NCBI GenBank assembly: GCA_011053005.1
Contig: DRHW01000032.1
Location: 62,001 to 126,000, forward strand
DNA from: Methylophaga sp.
GTDB lineage: Bacteria > Pseudomonadota > Gammaproteobacteria > Nitrosococcales > Methylophagaceae
Reading direction: 5' to 3'
Length of the DNA: 64,000 nucleotides
Both the position numbers and the translations under genes were made by a program. The notes under the pieces were generated by a model. The model saw nothing but the letters and a program-made list of their open reading frames with translations. It was not told the origin of the DNA and did not search any database. Positions 37,738-46,016 of this stretch are shown here, piece after piece. The stretch's first letter is position 1, and every line of letters begins with the position of its first letter.

Positions 37738-39093
37738 ATGAAATACGATTACGATCTTTTTGTGATTGGTGCCGGTTCAGGTGGCGTAAGGGCGAGCCGT
37801 ATGGCGTCATCATTTGGCGCCAAAGTCGCTGTATGTGAAGACCTTTATATGGGCGGGACCTGTGTCAACGTAGGTTGTGTGCCTAAAAAATTATATGTTT
37901 ACGCATCTGAATACTCACGGCATTTTACCGAAAGCAAAGGGTTTGGCTGGTCTACCGGCGATATTAGCTTTGACTGGGCAACATTACGCGATAACAAAAC
38001 CAAAGAAATTAGCCGATTAAATGGCATTTATGATGGCATTTTAGAAAAAGCAAAGGTTGAAGTAATAAAAGGTCGCGGCAAGCTCGTTGATCAACATACG
38101 GTTGAAGTAAATGGTCAAAAATATACCGCTGAACGTATTTTGCTGGCGGTAGGTGGTTGGCCATCTGTACCTGACATTACAGGACGCGAACACGTTATCA
38201 GTTCAAATGAAATATTTGATTTAGAAACATTTCCTAAACGTTTAGTGATTGTTGGTGGCGGTTATATTGGGGTTGAGTTTGCCGGTATTTTTAATGGCCT
38301 TGGTTCTCAGGTCACCTTATTGCATCGCGGCGATTTATTCTTGCATGGATTCGATAATGAAATTCGTCAGTTTGCTGCACAAGAAATGCCTAAGAAAGGT
38401 GTGAATTTACGCTTTAATACCGATGTGACATCCATTGAAAAACAAGCCGATGAGTCTTTAAAAGTAAATCTGAAAGATGGCTCATTTATTATTGCTGATA
38501 CCGTGCTTTATGCAACAGGTCGTAAACCACAGCTAGATAATTTAGGTCTTGAAAACGTCAATATTACTGTGACAGATAAAGGCTATATTCAAGTTAATGA
38601 GCAATTCCAAACCTCAGAACCAAGTATTTATGCATTAGGTGATGCGACTGGCGGTATGGAATTAACCCCCGTTGCTTTGGAAGAAGGCATGACATTGGCT
38701 CGTGGACTTTATGATAATCAGCCATTCAAACTGGATTACAGCAATATTGCAACAACGGTATTTTGTCAGCCGAATATTAGTACGGTGGGCATGACGGAAG
38801 AACAAGCGAGAGCTGATTATTCTAATGTTGTGAAATACAGGTCTAGTTTTAAAGCGATGAAACATACGATCAGTGGTTCAGATGAGCGAACCTTGATGAA
38901 AATATTAGTTGATGGTGACACTGATAAAGTATTGGGCGTGCATATGGTCGGTCCTGATGCAGGTGAGATCATGCAGGGTATCGCCATTGCTATTAAAGCA
39001 GGTGCAACGAAAGCAGATTTTGATGCAACGATAGGTATTCACCCTACTGCTGCGGAAGAATTTGTCACAATGAGAGAGCCTGTAACAGACTGA
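37738..39093 (+). CDS. gor: Glutathione-disulfide reductase
   Basis: FAD- and NADPH-dependent class I disulfide reductase, 451 residues (E. coli Gor has 450). Visible are the FAD motif GAGSGGVRASRM, the redox-active GGTCVNVGCVPKKL, the NADPH motif GGGYIGVEFAGIFNGLG, the NADPH-preferring region LLHRGDLFL, ALGDATGG, and the catalytic His-Glu pair in GIHPTAAEEFV. A GTG at 37729 is in frame, but AAAGGTG lies before ATG 37738. Keeps glutathione reduced for the upstream peroxiredoxin and probably for formaldehyde-linked glutathione chemistry. Confidence 0.96.
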   Translation: MKYDYDLFVIGAGSGGVRASRMASSFGAKVAVCEDLYMGGTCVNVGCVPKKLYVYASEYSRHFTESKGFGWSTGDISFDWATLRDNKTKEISRLNGIYDGILEKAKVEVIKGRGKLVDQHTVEVNGQKYTAERILLAVGGWPSVPDITGREHVISSNEIFDLETFPKRLVIVGGGYIGVEFAGIFNGLGSQVTLLHRGDLFLHGFDNEIRQFAAQEMPKKGVNLRFNTDVTSIEKQADESLKVNLKDGSFIIADTVLYATGRKPQLDNLGLENVNITVTDKGYIQVNEQFQTSEPSIYALGDATGGMELTPVALEEGMTLARGLYDNQPFKLDYSNIATTVFCQPNISTVGMTEEQARADYSNVVKYRSSFKAMKHTISGSDERTLMKILVDGDTDKVLGVHMVGPDAGEIMQGIAIAIKAGATKADFDATIGIHPTAAEEFVTMREPVTD

Positions 39094-39242
39094 TTTGAAG
39101 TGGTTTTAGTCTAAGAAAATTCCTGAACAACATCAGGTGTTTTCCTCTAACTGCTGATTGATTATTTACGTATAGTATGAATCATGGCTATCGGAGTGGG
39201 TTTCGAAAGCCTAATGTGAAATTAACTTGAGAGGTAATGATT

Positions 39243-39314
39243 ATGTGGACTAAACCAGAATATTCAGACATGCGTTTCGGCTTTGAAGTAACAATGTACA
39301 TTTGCAACCGTTAA
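39243..39314 (+). CDS. pqqA: PQQ precursor peptide PqqA, stand-alone
   Basis: A 23-residue peptide starting MWTKP and holding the PqqA signature FGFEVTMY, where Glu15 and Tyr19 are the residues cross-linked by the radical SAM enzyme PqqE to make pyrroloquinoline quinone. GAGAGG lies 8 bases before the ATG and a strong terminator follows 18 bases after the stop, so it is a complete one-gene unit. No pqqB, C, D or E lies next to it in the window, unlike the usual operon; some methylotrophs carry extra or detached pqqA copies. It has been read directly from the sequence and is easily missed because of its size. Confidence 0.93.
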   Translation: MWTKPEYSDMRFGFEVTMYICNR

Positions 39315-39332
39315 GCACGATAACGTTTAAGC

Positions 39333-39368
39333 AAAAGCCCTAATATCGAAAGATATTAGGGCTTTTTT
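39333..39368 (+). terminator. Strong terminator after pqqA
   Basis: A 15-bp perfect stem, AAAAGCCCTAATATC with GATATTAGGGCTTTT, closed by a GAAA tetraloop and followed by more T residues. It can work on both strands and also ends the convergent DUF4136 gene. Confidence 0.95.
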
Positions 39369-39407
39369 ATGGCTGAAATATAATTAGCCTTCAATAACTA
39401 TTGTTAA

Positions 39408-39968
39408 TTATTGTTGAGTAAAAAACGGAAATTTAGCAAATATTTGTGCAATAGTTTTATGTAACGTTACTTTTAAATTAGACTGATTTGCCTCATTGAC
39501 TCGCCCTACCGCTTCGCCCTGCCAAACGACCTTGTTTGATTTGCTATCGACAAGATCAATAGTCAATTTTCCTACTTTATAATTATCGACATAAGGTCTA
39601 TAGCCGATAGAAGAACCATAATAAAAATGACTTCTAGACTGGCTAAGACCACCGTAACCCATTATTGGCATTGGGTCGATATATTGTCTCTCCTCAACCG
39701 TGTTGCGAAAATTAACCAATAAATCGGGTTTATTGTTACTTAAAACAAAACCTCGTTGGGTCATTTGATTAATAGTCGCTTCTTTTAAATTCTGAGTGGT
39801 TAAAGATTCATAACGTGAATCAGTATCTAGCTTTTCAAAGAAGCCGAACGTTTTGTAATGACTAAAATCAATGTTTTGATTGTAGTTGGAACGAATGTTC
39901 GGAGTGGCTGTGCATGCTGTTGTTATAAAAAGAATGCAGAGCGTCGTTACGAGATATTTGAACTTCAT
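39408..39968 (-). CDS. DUF4136 lipoprotein
   Basis: A 186-residue predicted lipoprotein with lipobox ITTAC at about residue 19. DUF4136 features: IDFSHYKTFGFFEKL near the N-terminus, NQMTQRGFVLSNNKPDLLVNF in the middle (read as MTQRGF and PDLLVNF), and KLTIDLVDSKSNKVVWQGEA, then a C-terminal helix IAQIFAKFP. Function of the family is unknown; it is common in outer-membrane lipoprotein sets of Proteobacteria. Confidence 0.9.
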   Translation of the reverse strand: MKFKYLVTTLCILFITTACTATPNIRSNYNQNIDFSHYKTFGFFEKLDTDSRYESLTTQNLKEATINQMTQRGFVLSNNKPDLLVNFRNTVEERQYIDPMPIMGYGGLSQSRSHFYYGSSIGYRPYVDNYKVGKLTIDLVDSKSNKVVWQGEAVGRVNEANQSNLKVTLHKTIAQIFAKFPFFTQQ

Positions 39969-40133
39969 AATTGATTCTCTTATTTATAATAGGTAATAGC
40001 TTAGGTCAACTGTGAACCGCTTAGTTTAAATAGACAACACGAAGCGCCAAACGTTACCAACAACTTACAAAATTGATCTTGTAATTAAGTATAACCTTCT
40101 AAAGTCAGCTAAGAGAATGGTAAATAGTTTTAT

Positions 40134-40373
40134 TCAACTATGTAATGTCACTACCGAATCATTGCTTAAATCAAACGAAGGCATCTTGCGAGATTTTAAT
40201 TTGAATACGCCTTTTCCTAGATCACTCGCAAACTCTTGAAAATGTGTTTCAGATAAATGCAGTGTAATAGAGCCTAGGATCAAATGAATCATTTTACAAT
40301 CTGGGCAATACTGCAGATCACAGCTTGATCCGTTTAATAATGTTTCTGTTTGACAAGCAGCTGGTGGGCGCAT
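40134..40373 (-). CDS. Small Cys-containing protein, second gene of a putative Fur-regulated pair
   Basis: No family recognised. 79 residues with Cys at 7, 18, 23 and 26, the latter three as CDLQYCPDC, a possible metal-binding knuckle, then a predicted beta-strand run MIHLILGSITLHLSETHF. AGGAG sits 8 bases before the ATG, which supports translation. It starts 40 bases after the preceding small gene on the same strand, so the two are probably one operon under the Fur box at 40655-40673. Confidence 0.65.
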   Translation of the reverse strand: MRPPAACQTETLLNGSSCDLQYCPDCKMIHLILGSITLHLSETHFQEFASDLGKGVFKLKSRKMPSFDLSNDSVVTLHS

Positions 40374-40413
40374 GGTAGTTACTCCTAATTTGTATTATTG
40401 GTTAGCTAATCGC

Positions 40414-40599
40414 TTAGCCAAGGTTGAAAGCGGTTAACGATCGTATTATTCCCCAAACACTTTTTTTGGATTGTGGATCTAGACAATGGAAGTCAGTAGG
40501 ATTTAGCTTGCCTTCTCGAATCAACGATTCAAGTTTATAAGGGGCGATGGCTAAATTTACGATGTGAGAATGTTCCGCATGATTATCTGTAGCTTTCAT
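40414..40599 (-). CDS. Small protein, first gene of a putative Fur-regulated pair
   Basis: No family recognised. 61 residues, with His-rich N-terminus (DNHAEHSHIV), then IAPYKLESLIREGKLNPTDFHCLD and the end SVWGIIRSLTAFNLG. GAAGGAC about 9 bases upstream is a reasonable ribosome site. A Fur-like box lies 56 bases before the start. It may be an iron-starvation small protein; it is not HemP or Bfd by sequence. Confidence 0.65.
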   Translation of the reverse strand: MKATDNHAEHSHIVNLAIAPYKLESLIREGKLNPTDFHCLDPQSKKSVWGIIRSLTAFNLG

Positions 40600-40654
40600 C
40601 GTGTCTGTCCTTCAAGAGTACGAGTTTGAAGTATAGCGATATTAACCATTAAAC

Positions 40655-40673
40655 GCAAATGAAAATCATTCGT
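40655..40673 (-). promoter_or_regulatory. Candidate Fur box
   Basis: GCAAATGAAAATCATTCGT matches 13 of 19 positions of GATAATGATAATCATTATC, and 12 of 13 in the core AATGATAATCATT. Placed in the promoter region of the two small genes at 40134-40599. Confidence 0.65.
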
Positions 40674-40711
40674 ATTTGACGGCTTAGTCAAGGCAGACTT
40701 TTTATCTCGTA

Positions 40712-41605
40712 TCAGACCGTTTTTTTGAAGTGTTCAGATAGAAAGTTAATTAAGCTGTTGACGCGTTGAGTGATATGACGTGTTTGGGGGTAAACAGCAT
40801 AAACACCGATTTCATAGTTATGCATATAATCGGTAAGAATCGCTTTTAATGTTCCGGCATCGAGTGCAGGTGAACAAATAAAATCAGGTAAATAAGCAAT
40901 TCCCCAGCCACTAATTGCTGCTTGGCAGGCAAAATTACCGTTATTAACGGTGAGGCTTTTAGTGACTTTAATGCTGTATGGATGACCAGCCTGATCCTTA
41001 AAGTGCCAACTATCTAAAGCAGAATGATAATGGACTTTCACATGACCTTCTAATAAGTCATTAGGCGTGCGAGGATTCCCTCTTTTTTGTAGATAATCAG
41101 GGCTTGCACAGTGAATGAGCTCTACGGTCGTTAAGCGTCTCGCTATCAAAGACGAGTCAGGTAGATGGGCGATTCGAATCGCCAGATCAAACCCTTCTTC
41201 AATCAGATCAACATGTCGATCGTTAAAATCAATATCAAACATGATATTAGGATACAAATCATTAAATTGTTTGAGCACGGGACATAATTTAGCAATACCA
41301 AATGACAACGGTGCTGCAATCTTAATTCGTCCCGAAAGCGCAGTATTTTCATTGCCTAAAGAGGCTTCAACATCGTTAATGTCATCAACAATACGAATAC
41401 ATTCTTTATAAAACTGTTCCCCTGATTCCGTGAGTGTTTGATTGCGAGTCGTGCGTGTTAATAAATTAATATCTAAGCGTCGTTCTAGCTCTGATAATCG
41501 ACGGCTGACCGCTGATTTAGCAGTATTCATTTGTTCAGCGGCCTTTGTAATACTGCCCGCTTCGACGATACGAATGAACGTTTGCATTTCTTCCAGTTGA
41601 TTCAT
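40712..41605 (-). CDS. LysR-family transcriptional regulator
   Basis: A 297-residue LTTR. HTH 3-60 (MQTFIRIVEAGSITKAAEQMNTAKSAVSRRLSELE, read in parts FIRIVEAGSITKAAE and AVSRRLSELE), then the co-inducer domain (RIKIAAPLSFGIAKLCPVL, DLAIRIAHLPDSSLIARRL). It belongs to the large CrgA/DsdC-like branch with ...LTESGEQFYKECIRIVDD. Divergent from the cytochrome b561-yceI-pirin genes, a frequent arrangement of this branch, which it probably regulates from the palindromes at 41645-41671. Confidence 0.93.
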   Translation of the reverse strand: MNQLEEMQTFIRIVEAGSITKAAEQMNTAKSAVSRRLSELERRLDINLLTRTTRNQTLTESGEQFYKECIRIVDDINDVEASLGNENTALSGRIKIAAPLSFGIAKLCPVLKQFNDLYPNIMFDIDFNDRHVDLIEEGFDLAIRIAHLPDSSLIARRLTTVELIHCASPDYLQKRGNPRTPNDLLEGHVKVHYHSALDSWHFKDQAGHPYSIKVTKSLTVNNGNFACQAAISGWGIAYLPDFICSPALDAGTLKAILTDYMHNYEIGVYAVYPQTRHITQRVNSLINFLSEHFKKTV

Positions 41606-41644
41606 TTTTATTCCATTCGCTGATGAGCAAGCAAGGCCAGTATT

Positions 41645-41671
41645 GTTCTAAATAATAGAACAGAATGTTCT
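41645..41671. promoter_or_regulatory. Overlapping inverted repeats, likely LysR binding site
   Basis: GTTCT (41645), AGAAC (41657) and GTTCT (41667) alternate at 10-12 base intervals, giving two overlapping palindromes: GTTCTA-N5-TAGAAC and AGAAC-N5-GTTCT. A further AGAAC stands at 41698. Location in the LysR/cytochrome b561 divergent region fits an LTTR operator. Confidence 0.55.
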
Positions 41672-41738
41672 TATTTAGTATATTTATTAATTATACAAGA
41701 ACAGTAGAATGAACTCATGTCATTTAAAAAGTACCTAT

Positions 41739-42290
41739 ATGTTAAAAAATAGTAAAACATCCTATGGTTGGGTCAGTATCGTCATACATTGGCTAATGGC
41801 GGTTGGCATTATTTTTATGTTTGGTCTCGGTCTCTACATGGTCGAGCTGACATATTACGATGCGTGGTACAAAGGCTCATTAGATTTACATAAAAGTTTA
41901 GGTGTACTGTTAATCGGTTTTTTGATCTTCCGACTTTTTTGGCGAGCGGCCACTATTCAACCAACAGCGTTAGCAGCACCAAAATGGCAGCAAATCGCAG
42001 CTCATGGTATGCACCATTTATTATATCTCGGAATGATTTTAGTCTTAATTAGTGGTTATCTAATATCGACCGCCGATGGTCACGCAATTGTCGTTTTTGA
42101 AGGGGTCAATTTACCTGCATTACCGTGGCATATTGCAAATCAAGAAGATATTGCTGGCGAAATACATAACTTTTTGGCATGGACATTAATTATTTTATCC
42201 ACCTTTCACGCCTTAGCAGCACTGAAACATCACTTTATTAATAAAGATCGCACACTCATACGTATGTTAAAAACAGATAACTCGAATTAA
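41739..42290 (+). CDS. Cytochrome b561 (CybB-like, diheme)
   Basis: Four-helix inner-membrane cytochrome of about 183 residues. Family features: YGWVSIVIHWLMAVGIIFMF with the first haem His, LDLHKSLGVLLIGFLIFRLFWR with the second, HGMHHLLYLGMILVLISGY and HNFLAWTLIILSTFHALAALKHHFI with the others. An ATG at 41709 would add ten residues; ATG 41739 (MLKNSKTSYGW) fits the family better. Likely passes electrons between quinol and the periplasm; E. coli CybB is a superoxide:ubiquinone oxidoreductase. YceI and pirin follow, as in many Proteobacteria. Confidence 0.9.
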   Translation: MLKNSKTSYGWVSIVIHWLMAVGIIFMFGLGLYMVELTYYDAWYKGSLDLHKSLGVLLIGFLIFRLFWRAATIQPTALAAPKWQQIAAHGMHHLLYLGMILVLISGYLISTADGHAIVVFEGVNLPALPWHIANQEDIAGEIHNFLAWTLIILSTFHALAALKHHFINKDRTLIRMLKTDNSN

Positions 42291-42327
42291 CGTTCAACTC
42301 TTTAATAACTTTAATATCAGGGATTTT

Positions 42328-42903
42328 ATGAAAAAATTTATATTAGCTACTACGCTTACCGCTGCAACCTTGTTTTCAGGCTTTATTTATGCGGCTGATT
42401 ACAACATTGATAGAGAAGGCGCTCACGCCTCGATCATATTTAAAATCAAACACTTAGGATATAGCTGGCTAACAGGTCGGTTTGATGATTTTGATGGTAA
42501 ATTCAGCTATGACGAAAAAACGGCTGATGCATCAAAGATTAATGTTGTTATTCAAACAGCAAGTCTTGATTCTAACCATGCTGAACGTGATAAACATTTA
42601 AAAGGAAAAGAATTTTTGGATGTGAGCAAATATCCAACTTCAACTTTTACAAGTACTAAATATACGGCAACGGATGCAAATAGCGGCACTTTGACTGGTG
42701 AATTTACACTACATGGTGTGACTAAAACAATTAGTTTCCCAATCGTAAAAATTGGTGAAGGCACCGATCCATGGGGCGGTTACCGAGCTGGATTTAGTGG
42801 TAAAACAAGCTTAAAACTAGCAGATTACGGTATCGATTATGACTTAGGTCCTGCATCAGCAAATGTTGAACTTGAGCTATTTATTGAAGGTGTTCGTCAG
42901 TAA
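42328..42903 (+). CDS. YceI-family periplasmic lipid-binding protein
   Basis: A 191-residue lipocalin-like protein with signal peptide (ATLFSGFIYAADY). Recognised by NIDREGAHASIIFKIKHLGYSWLTGRF, SLDSNHAERDKHLKGKEFLDV, YPTSTFTSTKY, GEFTLHGVTK and FSGKTSLKLADYGID. The family binds polyisoprenoids such as ubiquinone-8. The gene follows cytochrome b561 by 37 bases; together they may handle periplasmic quinone redox chemistry (inference). Confidence 0.93.
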   Translation: MKKFILATTLTAATLFSGFIYAADYNIDREGAHASIIFKIKHLGYSWLTGRFDDFDGKFSYDEKTADASKINVVIQTASLDSNHAERDKHLKGKEFLDVSKYPTSTFTSTKYTATDANSGTLTGEFTLHGVTKTISFPIVKIGEGTDPWGGYRAGFSGKTSLKLADYGIDYDLGPASANVELELFIEGVRQ

Positions 42904-43000
42904 GTTCAATCATCATGCTGTTATATTTCCTTTGGAACCCGTTTTTATAACGGTGTTCTGAGGGAAGTATCAAACAGTTTCACATCAAGGAGATCCAACA

Positions 43001-43846
43001 ATGACTCCATCTTCATTAAAAACGGCGAGACAAGTAGAACGCATTATCAATGGCATTGAGTCAACCGATGGTGATGGCGTTCAATTAACACGTGTTATTG
43101 GCTCACATGAATTACCAATGCTAGATCCCTTTCTGTTGTTTGATGCCTTTGAATCAAATGAAGCACAAGATTATATTGGCGGCTTTCCTAGTCATCCACA
43201 TCGAGGTTTTGAGACCGTTACATACTTGCTGGCGGGTCGTATGCGCCATAAAGATAGTGAAGGTCGTGAAGGTGTTATCGAGTCTGGCGGTGTGCAATGG
43301 ATGACAGCAGGTCGCGGTCTTATTCATTCAGAAATGCCCGAACAAGAAGATGGTTTGTTATCGGGTTTTCAATTATGGGTGAATTTACCAGCAAGCGATA
43401 AGATGACTGCGCCTGCTTATCAAGAGTTTCCGGCCGATAAAGTAACACTTGAACAACATGACAATGGTACTGAAATACGTATTATCGCGGGTCAAACTAA
43501 TGCTGGGTCAATAGGTCCGGTGATTAATAATTATGTAAACCCTCTTTATATTGATGTGTCATTACCCGCTGGCCAAGTATTTGAGCAAATAGTCCCTGAC
43601 GCTGACAATGTATTTGTGTATGTAATTGAAGGTGAATTATTAGTCGGTGAACAGTCGATGAGTATTAAAAAGCATCAACTTGCTGTTATGCATAAGGGCA
43701 ATGTTATTCAATTAAGAGCGTATAAAAATACCCGATTTATGTTGGCATCGGCACGACCTTTGAATGAACCCGTAGCTCGTGGAGGGCCATTTGTGATGAA
43801 TACTCGAGAAGAAGTTCTACAAGCGTTTAAAGATTTTGATAGATAA
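43001..43846 (+). CDS. Pirin-family protein (bicupin)
   Basis: A 281-residue bicupin. The metal ligands of the N-terminal cupin are visible in FPSHPHRGFETVTYLL (two His) and GLIHSEMP (His, Glu). The C-terminal half (FEQIVPDADNVFVYVIEGEL) is the second, metal-free cupin. E. coli YhhW and others show quercetinase activity, while other pirins act as redox sensors; the role here is open. AAGGAG precedes the start. Third gene of the LysR-linked group. Confidence 0.92.
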   Translation: MTPSSLKTARQVERIINGIESTDGDGVQLTRVIGSHELPMLDPFLLFDAFESNEAQDYIGGFPSHPHRGFETVTYLLAGRMRHKDSEGREGVIESGGVQWMTAGRGLIHSEMPEQEDGLLSGFQLWVNLPASDKMTAPAYQEFPADKVTLEQHDNGTEIRIIAGQTNAGSIGPVINNYVNPLYIDVSLPAGQVFEQIVPDADNVFVYVIEGELLVGEQSMSIKKHQLAVMHKGNVIQLRAYKNTRFMLASARPLNEPVARGGPFVMNTREEVLQAFKDFDR

Positions 43847-43950
43847 TTGTTATTGAACGAAACATGAACTAGATACTGATTAAATCGAACGCCTAATTTA
43901 AAGACTTTTCATCTATTAGCTTTAAATAAGAGTGAGTAGTTACTAACATT

Positions 43951-43990
43951 AAAAAGCCGATCTGATTATTCAGAGCGGCTTTTTTGTTTT
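43951..43990. terminator. Bidirectional terminator between pirin and amylosucrase genes
   Basis: AAAAAGCCG-A-TCTG and CAGA-G-CGGCTTTTT form a stem with a single mismatch; A-tract and T-tract flank it on both sides. Serves both convergent units. Confidence 0.92.
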
Positions 43991-44014
43991 TACTCGCGGG
44001 ATGAGTTTCAGCTG

Positions 44015-45970
44015 TTATTTTTCATACAACCAATAAAAACCAAAACTTGGCACGACTAATGTATTTTTAAATATTTCTGGACGTTGCCCTGTATATAAAT
44101 CAACTAGCTGTCCGTAATGTGGAGAGCCCCAGGAAACCAGTGAATCTAAGTTTAAATTCTGTGGTTTGCCATCAAAATTAGCAACAACCAAAATCCGTTC
44201 ACTTGTTCTATTTATATCGTAGCGTTCAAAAACGAATAAATGTGGGTTATCTACATCAATTAACTCACGATTATTAAAATCTGCAAAAATCCCCGTTTCT
44301 TTATGTACGGCAATCATTCGTTTTAATGCCGTAAAAATAGCATATTCAACTGTGCCGCTAGTATGTCTTAATTCTGCTTTTTCCCAGTCAATAACATGAC
44401 GATGCACCCAACGCGAATCGCTGGCTTTAATCGGATCATTCACATATGAATCATCATTGATGGTGCCGATTTCGTCGCCATAATAAATGAGTGGAATGCC
44501 GCCAAACGATAAGATCATGCTGTGGAATAATAAGATCAGCTTGATTGAATTTTCAGTGGCGACCGCATCACCCTTTTCTATCGCATATTGCAAACCGACT
44601 AATGAGGCCAACGTGCCCGATATTCTTGCGTCACCGGTTTTTTCATTTTCGCCAAATAAAACACCGCGAGCATGTGAGTCATCAAATTTACCTGAATAAT
44701 AATCAATTAAGAATCTACGATGCTCTGCCGGTTCATAGCCTGCTAAAGCGATATCTTTATCATCAAAACCTAAACCGATATCATCATGGCAACGTGCATA
44801 ATTTAACCACGTGGCTCGTTCAAGTTTAACCGGAACGTTTTTAATTCCTTGATTGAGCAATCTGGCATTTTTGGTAGCCACCGCGTCCCATAACAAAGCC
44901 ATATATGTTGCGTTATAAGCTATTTCACACTCTTTGGCGATAACGGCATCTTCACCAAAATATTTGGTCACTTCTAGCGGTGCAACAATCGCTTCAGCAA
45001 TAAATAACACACCTGGCGCGACAACTTGGCAACAATCTTTTAATAATTGAAGGATTAAATGCGCTTCGCGTTCATTTTGGCAAGTACTGCCGATTTTTTT
45101 CCATAAAAATGCTACGGCATCCAGACGAAGAATATCGGTACCCATATTGGCCCAATATAAAATGACATCGAGCATTTCAATGAAAACAGCCGGATTACTG
45201 TAGTTGAGATCCCACTGATAATTGTTGAATACCGTCATTACCCAACGCTGCATTTCCTCATCCCAAGTAAAATTACCTGGCGCCGTTTCAGGGAACACTT
45301 CCAGCATGCTTTGCTCAAACATATCAGGAACATTACGAGATTCGAACGTGTAGAAATAATCTTGATATTTTTTATCACCAGCGCGAGCTTTTTGTGCCCA
45401 CTCATGCTCATCAGAGGTATGGTTTAATACCACATCGAGCGTTAATAAAATGTCACGCTCTTGCATATCATCAGATAGGTTTTGCAAGTCTTCTAATGTG
45501 CCTATACGTGGGTCAATTTTTCTAAAATCACTGACTGCGTAACCACCGTCACTTTTCCCGACTGGGCAACGCAAGATCGGCATTATATGTACCAGATTTA
45601 CGCCGAGTTCTTGAAAGTAATGCAGGTTTTCACGCATGCCTTTAAGATTACCGGCAAAACCATTGCAATAGAGCGTCATGCCTACCCATTTCTGACTAAG
45701 GAACCAGTTGTAATCTTGTTCGCGCTCGATATCGAGTGTTCTTAACTTGTCTGGGCGACTAATGTATTGTCTGGCCATTGTCTCAACCAGCTCTTGTGCT
45801 TGTTCTTCAAAATCATCTCGGCCGCCATACAGTTTTTCAAATAATGAATGAATAGCATAAAAATTAGCGCCTAAGCGAGTGTAAAAGTAACGCAAATCTT
45901 GCTTGGCGATTTTTGGCTCAATCTTATTCAGAATATCGTTAAGCAATGAATGGGATAGCTGTTCGTACAT
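44015..45970 (-). CDS. ams: Amylosucrase (GH13)
   Basis: A 651-residue alpha-amylase-family glucosyltransferase that turns sucrose into alpha-1,4-glucan plus fructose. Visible are the N-terminal helical domain, YAVSDFRKIDPRIGTLEDL, LDVVLNHTSDEH (region I), ILRLDAVAFLWKKIG with the nucleophile Asp (region II), LFIAEAIVA with the acid/base Glu (region III) and RCHDDIGLGF with the transition-state Asp (region IV). Last gene of the sps-spp-fruK-ams order described in halotolerant methanotrophs and methylotrophs. Releases stored sucrose toward glycogen and, with fructokinase, toward glycolysis. Confidence 0.95.
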   Translation of the reverse strand: MYEQLSHSLLNDILNKIEPKIAKQDLRYFYTRLGANFYAIHSLFEKLYGGRDDFEEQAQELVETMARQYISRPDKLRTLDIEREQDYNWFLSQKWVGMTLYCNGFAGNLKGMRENLHYFQELGVNLVHIMPILRCPVGKSDGGYAVSDFRKIDPRIGTLEDLQNLSDDMQERDILLTLDVVLNHTSDEHEWAQKARAGDKKYQDYFYTFESRNVPDMFEQSMLEVFPETAPGNFTWDEEMQRWVMTVFNNYQWDLNYSNPAVFIEMLDVILYWANMGTDILRLDAVAFLWKKIGSTCQNEREAHLILQLLKDCCQVVAPGVLFIAEAIVAPLEVTKYFGEDAVIAKECEIAYNATYMALLWDAVATKNARLLNQGIKNVPVKLERATWLNYARCHDDIGLGFDDKDIALAGYEPAEHRRFLIDYYSGKFDDSHARGVLFGENEKTGDARISGTLASLVGLQYAIEKGDAVATENSIKLILLFHSMILSFGGIPLIYYGDEIGTINDDSYVNDPIKASDSRWVHRHVIDWEKAELRHTSGTVEYAIFTALKRMIAVHKETGIFADFNNRELIDVDNPHLFVFERYDINRTSERILVVANFDGKPQNLNLDSLVSWGSPHYGQLVDLYTGQRPEIFKNTLVVPSFGFYWLYEK

Positions 45971-46016
45971 GCGTTTCCTTAATCGTTATAAATGATGGAT
46001 ATTGAAAATAAAGCGT

